Of a stretch of 64,000 nt of DNA, positions 58,741 to 64,000 are shown in pieces; position 1 is the first letter of the stretch; the number at the start of each line of letters is the position of its first letter. A model generated the notes under the pieces. That model did not search any database. It was not told the DNA's origin and saw nothing but the letters and a program-made list of their open reading frames with translations. The stretch is from Polytrichum commune. Taxonomy: Eukaryota > Streptophyta > Polytrichopsida > Polytrichales > Polytrichaceae. The DNA lies in contig OX485808.1 in the NCBI GenBank assembly GCA_950295325.1, positions 20,170,527 through 20,234,526 of the forward strand, given 5' to 3'. The position numbers and the translations under genes were made by a program.

Positions 58741-61700
58741 CAATTGGATGTGAATTCCCGAGTCACCGGATGGTCATAATTGTTTGTTGAGTTAGAGGTG
58801 CCCACAATAAAATAGGGTCACATGCCACACACCTTATTGGTTGGCCATCCCTTTAAAAATGATTCCAAGGATGGGCACAAGCACGGTCAAGTACACAACT
58901 CCATTATCCTGCATAGGGTTACGTGAAAGTGATCCAAAACCATATACTAACGTTGAATTTTGTGAAAGGAAAAAATCATAAACATTTGAAAAGCACATTG
59001 ATCTACAAAGCCAAGCAATTTATGTTGACAAATGTTTTTTTTGTAGAAAAGTCTAAATGTTTTAGAAGACGGTGCAAGTAGTGTGCAAGTAGGTATATTG
59101 AACACATTATTGTCTAAGATTTGTTTAGAATATGATAAAATTGCATGAAATTGATGTTTTTGTAGTGGTGCCTTGAAGTTTATAATGAAGTCAAGGAATA
59201 TGAAAAAAAATATGACTTCAAAACATTTAAGGTCATGAAATCTACGTTGAAAACAAATTTAGCCAATACCTTTTGAGCAATACTTTTGATGTTCAATTTC
59301 AAAGAACTCATACTGATTTTCCATATTTGAGTGAAAATAGAGGGTGACATGAAAAAAATCCAATTTAAACAACACTTTGCTACTACTTTTAAGCGTTTGA
59401 CCAAAAACATTATGGTTTTAGTATACTGGAGCATTTTTCCCATATACTTGACCGTGCTTGCTTCCCATGCCAATTGTGTTGTGTTGTGAAGTAGGTGAGT
59501 GATGTATTGCATAAATAAAAAGAAAAAGAAAAAGAAAAAACTAACATCGAATGTGAATTTGAGCTCCATTGGCATTATTATGTTCAAGAGTCCGCTTGGC
59601 GTTATCGTGCCCAAGAATCCCCTTGGCAATGTATTGCATGAAGTTCAAATGACCTTTCAGTCACATATCTCAAACATTGATGTTTCCTCTCATGGATCTA
59701 GGGTCACAATGTAGATCAATCTAAGCAAGTTTTGGATTGTCCCCATTGTCTAAGTGACATGGATAAAACAAAGCAAAATGCATTTCAAAATAGACAACTC
59801 CCAAAATTTACTTACCAAACCAAAGTGCAAATTATTTATACTGAAATCTTTAAAATACATTCACTTACTTAGTAATTTACAATGGTGTAGACCTCATAGT
59901 AGCATATCATTTTATAACATGGCTTAATTGTTCACTTGGGCATTTGAGATTTTATGATGTCAAAATTAAGGTGGGGTCAACACAGTCAATTCAAAACCAT
60001 ATGCTAAAATAACATAATAAAGGTAAGTTTATTTTCACATGTAGTGACAGTCCTGGTAAGACATCCCCATTGACATTAAGTATGTTAAAGTCCCTCTTGA
60101 ATAAGATGGCTTAGTCACATTCTTTTGTGGGATGGACTCCCATATTGATATAACTAATGAGAAGTTGCCATAACATGGGCCTAGTCCACAATCACTCCCA
60201 TGATTTTGGGAGGCCCATGATGGACTATAAATGATGTTGATTATATTTTGGTACTTGTTGAGTGGAAACTCATGTCTGTGGGTTGACACTAGAAAATGGG
60301 CTAACTTAGCAGTGTTTGGTAGGCAGAGGTCACATTCACCAAGTCCTACATGAGACTCATCTTTATACATATGCCAATACAAATCACCCATAATACTCCT
60401 TTGGTAAGATGACTTCACAAAAGTGCAAACTCAATTTCATGAAGGTTTCAAGCTAGTTCATGAACCTTTCAACCAATGTTACTAGAGTGTTCTACCAATA
60501 TCACAAATCTTCGAAATTAGTTCATGACTCTTCTAAACCGACTTGAGATGTGGCACACCTTCAATTTTATGATAGTGGACCTCTGCCTCTAGCAACTTCA
60601 TGAATCTTTCAAACCAATTTCATAAGTCTTTTCACACTTTGTGGTTTTCATATTTTCAACTTCTCAATTTCTCACCTCCTCGTTTCGCACTCTTTGCCTT
60701 CTCGTTGTTCATTGGTTCCTCTTTGTTCTATGTTTACTTGAAAGCCTCTAGCCTTGACAACGATTTCTTTGTGGTCTTCCATTGCAATATTTCAAAGCCA
60801 AAAGCACGTAGTTTCAGGTTCTTGACACCAGTTGGATAAGAGAGGTCAATTTAAAATTTCGGTAGAGCTAGTCATGGGGAGCAATTAGGAGAATCTTATT
60901 ATATGTGAAATAAAGTTATATAGTTCATGAAATTGATTTCATGAAGTTGTGAATGTGAGTACCAAATCATGAAATTGTTCACAACATGTAGTGAAATTGA
61001 CTGGAAGTTCGAGTTAAATTGGTTATCTATATAGTGAACTATGTTCATGATATCAATGAAATTGGTAGAACTTATTGCTAAATTGATTTGTAAAATCATG
61101 AAAGTGAGTCGGCACCTCTATGAATTCATCTTACCGAAGGAGTATGTTCCCACATTGATTTGGAATGATTATGTCTTGCATGAACGGTCTTAACACCACT
61201 TACAAATGTTATGAGTGACTCTAACATTGAAGTCACATATTTTAGTGGACAACCATTGCTTCAAACCATGAATTTCACAAGGAAACCAAAACCTATTTAA
61301 ATTTTCCTAGTGGGTCCCCCTCAACTCTCCCCGAGGCGGAAGGTATCATCATCACCCCTAATTGGGACATTGCAATGACCTTTTTCCCAAGAGCAACTTC
61401 TCTTGAACATAGTTGGACAAAATCACCTTGGTTCATGTTGCTTGTTCTTCCAACAATATGTGTATGTGGTAACCATGCAATTTATCACAAATTGATTTAA
61501 ATTTAAGGGTAAGTGCCACCTGTAATGGTTGTATTTGTTGAAACCTGTACAATATTACATGTGTCGCCTCATTTGAATCTTAACACTTGAGTTTCAAAGT
61601 GTTGAACATGCTTATCACCTACGATAACTTTTTATTATTTAAAGTTAGCAAAGTAAAAGTCTAGTATCGCTTTTCTGTTGTTATGGTCTTAATTTAAACA

Positions 61701-62244
61701 AGACTTTCTTTTTCTTTTTCTGGAAGTGCGCAAATTCTTGCAAACTTATATGTAGGTATAAGATTTTTAGGACTAGTTTGGGAGAGAGAAATGAGGACAT
61801 AACAAGAAAACGGTAGAACCATGAGGCTCTGTCCTTTGCTATGAAAGACTACAATTGTAGATGTCCACTTTGCTCATGCCAATCCATGGCTATTCACTAC
61901 ACCAAACCTTTCTTGGATTTTGTGCACCTTCTTCTCAAATACGGGTCAAGGATTGAAGGTACTCATTTATCACCCAAAAGTTTTAAAATAAATAATCAAG
62001 AACTGCAGAAATAACTATAGATAACTAGATTTCTTTCAATGCATTTTAGGGAGCACTTGTATATATATATATATATAAACTATAGTTAACATCCACATTA
62101 CATAAAGTGGACCAAAAATAACAAGAACAAGTAACGCCCAAGTGTGAACACAAAGTGGTTAGGAAATTTGCTCTTGAAACGAAGAAGTTGATGCATAGTC
62201 TCTGTCCTACAGACAGAGCCAATAAAGAGAAGGAGCAGAAACTA
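58741..62244. other. AT-rich intergenic, no gene recognised
   Basis: Repetitive use of ATTTCATGAA-type phrases near 60420-61130. Low-complexity ORFs, including a Phe-rich 149-codon minus-strand frame at 59180-59629, are not credible. A TA run lies at 62060-62077. Confidence 0.4.
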
Positions 62245-62317
62245 GAGCCCTACCAAAGTAAATCATCAGCCCTTCAACACTTTAAGAGGAAGGCTTCAAA
62301 AAACAAACTCTCATAGG

Positions 62318-62683
62318 ATGCCTACCAAAAGGTTCACAAGGTGGTTGTTAATGGTGACGAAGGCTATCAATTGGTTCAAAGACACAATTATGGATGAAGC
62401 ATCAACCCAAATCTTTAATACAAATGACCTAATTGCTGACGATGATGAGGATTTGAATACAAGTGAAGGAAATTCCTTTGCATTTTCTCATGTTTCCGGG
62501 AACCATGTGGTTTCTAGTATGCGACCGTTTGCGGGGTTTAAGGACTTTGGAGTCTCTCCTCATATTGAAGAGTCTACAATTGCCAAGGATCCTTTGTACT
62601 GGAATGATGATGTGCTTCATAGTCCACCAGCTCAATTTAACAATGACTTTTGGGGGTTCCATGACTTTGGGGTAAGTGATTAG
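62318..62683 (+). CDS. Unrecognised 121-codon ORF
   Basis: Not recognised as any known family. The open frame starts after an in-frame TAG at about 62243-62245, the first ATG is at 62318 and it ends at a TAG after VSD. The product has a basic N-terminus (MPTKRFTRWLL), an acidic middle (DLIADDDEDLN) and a repeated motif, GFKDFGVS at about residue 73 and GFHDFGVS at the C-terminus. It is less low-complexity than other ORFs in the window. No neighbours or promoter support it; it might be an exon, a transposon-derived fragment or chance. Confidence 0.3.
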   Translation: MPTKRFTRWLLMVTKAINWFKDTIMDEASTQIFNTNDLIADDDEDLNTSEGNSFAFSHVSGNHVVSSMRPFAGFKDFGVSPHIEESTIAKDPLYWNDDVLHSPPAQFNNDFWGFHDFGVSD

Positions 62684-64000
62684 CCATTTGGCTTCCTGGA
62701 CTCTCAAAGCAATTTCATTTCATCAAAGTTGTTTGTTTGTTTGTGTCTGTGCTCACTAATTTCGTTCGTTATCAACATTTGGACCATTAATACTGAGGAA
62801 TGTAATGGACACTTTCAACCTCACATACACAATCGATCGTCGATTGGGATCACGAATTGTCTCATCCACTTAGTAATTGTGAATCATGAAGATTGTCGTT
62901 TCAAGTGTCAAAAGCATAGGTGAGATGCAAAACTCATGAGGGGTTGAAGTGTAAAACTCTTTTCTCTTAAACAATCAAGCGATCTCATTTGTGTCAACTA
63001 CTAAACCTCGAATGGTGTCGTTATTTTAAGCCCACTATCATCATAACACACATCTATTGGTTTTCATTCCTAACTACAAGGACTACCACATAACACATAA
63101 ATATAGATGCGTGCCTAAGACTAGCATTCAATCAAAGCCCACATGCCTTAGTATTGTTCTCCCATACCATAACCAATCGCTCATCCAAGAGCATAATGGC
63201 TATGCAAACTCGTCACATTGCTTTATCAATGTAGGCACAATACCATCCAAAGTTCCAAGATGTTGTCTATGGACTAATTGGTTAAGAACGATAATTGGCT
63301 CAAGTAGGTGGATCACTCATTGGTCATCATCCACTCTCCTCTCGTTGGTAATTTGGTCTACAAAAATTTAGCAAACAAAGAGAGGGCAGGGGGGGGGGGG
63401 GGGGGAGCGGCTTGTGATTGCACTTGTACAAAAGGAGAAGCCATCTTGTAAGAGCTTGTTTGTTATGAATGCACATACTTGCAAGTGGCCCTTCCTCAAC
63501 AATGTAGTTCAAATTAAGGCCTCCGCTAAATATAAATCCATCTCAATTTATGCTACCTAAGGGAGGCCTAAGGCCAAAATAGTGCTTGGATAAGTGAACT
63601 TCCAAACACTTGATTTTTTGGTGCACCTGACCACTTTGGCCCACTCTATCATAGTGAGGGAATTCAAGTGAACCTAATATTTTCAACCAATCATGTGGGA
63701 ACCTAGGGGCTTGTTCTTGAGGGTGACAAGTGCACGTCAACTTCTCCACAACCATTCAAGATGTACACCTTTGAAATGAGCAACAATCTTCGAAAACCCT
63801 CTAATTCTTATGATGCATGATTCAAAATTGCACATAGAATTAAACCAACTCGAAGATGAAGCAACACCATAATTCACGCCACCGGTTGCAACATAGGAAT
63901 CATTCCTCACAGTGGGATGTCTTATGACATGAATGTATTTGTAAAGTTCTTGACTGTAAATCTGTGGCCATGTGCAGGAGGAGGAGCCATCATACCAAAG
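62684..64000. repeat. Intergenic with R2-related repeat at the end
   Basis: 63660-63775 resembles 3475-3590 and 63838-63875 resembles 5492-5525, same orientation. A G tract of about 18 bases sits near 63391-63408. No gene. Confidence 0.5.

Noticed and set aside
59180-59629. 149-codon minus-strand ORF
   Set aside because: Contains a Phe run from an AAG/AAA tract; AT-rich, no motif.

Overview
This is a gene-poor stretch of a large, repeat-rich land-plant nuclear genome. It carries one protein-coding gene that I can support, at about 53.2-56.65 kb on the + strand. That gene is an SBP-box (SQUAMOSA PROMOTER BINDING PROTEIN-LIKE, SPL) transcription factor with GT-AG introns, one of them inside the SBP zinc-finger domain, and a textbook miR156/miR529 target site in its last exon. 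SBP-box factors are restricted to green plants and the miR156-SPL pair to land plants. The abundance of short inverted-repeat transposons (Stowaway-like, Tourist-like, CACTA-like) agrees. Which land-plant lineage this is cannot be settled from the sequence. The very low gene density and the overlapping miR156/miR529 site would suit a seedless plant or another large genome, but that is a guess.

Layout. 1-34.7 kb is non-coding and filled with old, diverged dispersed repeats and many MITEs: CTACA-ended elements at about 0.86, 15.0, 19.3, 19.9, 21.1, 27.1 and 30.9 kb; a Stowaway-like element at 8.6 kb; two abutting Tourist-like elements at 10.4-11.2 kb; a palindromic CACTA-type hairpin at 18.4 kb. 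34.7-39.5 kb is a decayed LINE retrotransposon in + orientation, with endonuclease, reverse transcriptase and C-terminal regions still readable but broken by many stops; its + strand is strikingly poor in G. 39.5-48.7 kb is again dispersed repeats and MITEs, several of them inverted copies of elements in the first third of the window (4.65-5.46 kb with 41.64-42.45 kb; 10.7 kb with 40.8 kb; 14.2 kb with 44.9 kb). 48.73-49.08 kb is a TIR element directly before the gene. 49.2-53.2 kb is the leader/promoter region of the SPL gene, with long GA, CAG and G-rich low-complexity tracts. 53.2-56.65 kb is the coding part and about 0.5 kb of 3' UTR follows. From about 58.7 kb to the end is AT-rich intergenic DNA with one unrecognised 121-codon ORF at 62.3 kb.

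Functionally, the one gene encodes a nuclear DNA-binding regulator. By analogy with its family it binds GTAC-core promoter motifs and is repressed after transcription by miR156 (and perhaps miR529). The rest of the window is mainly a record of transposon insertion and decay. No CRISPR, operon, prokaryotic or viral system was seen, and no confident tRNA or rRNA gene.
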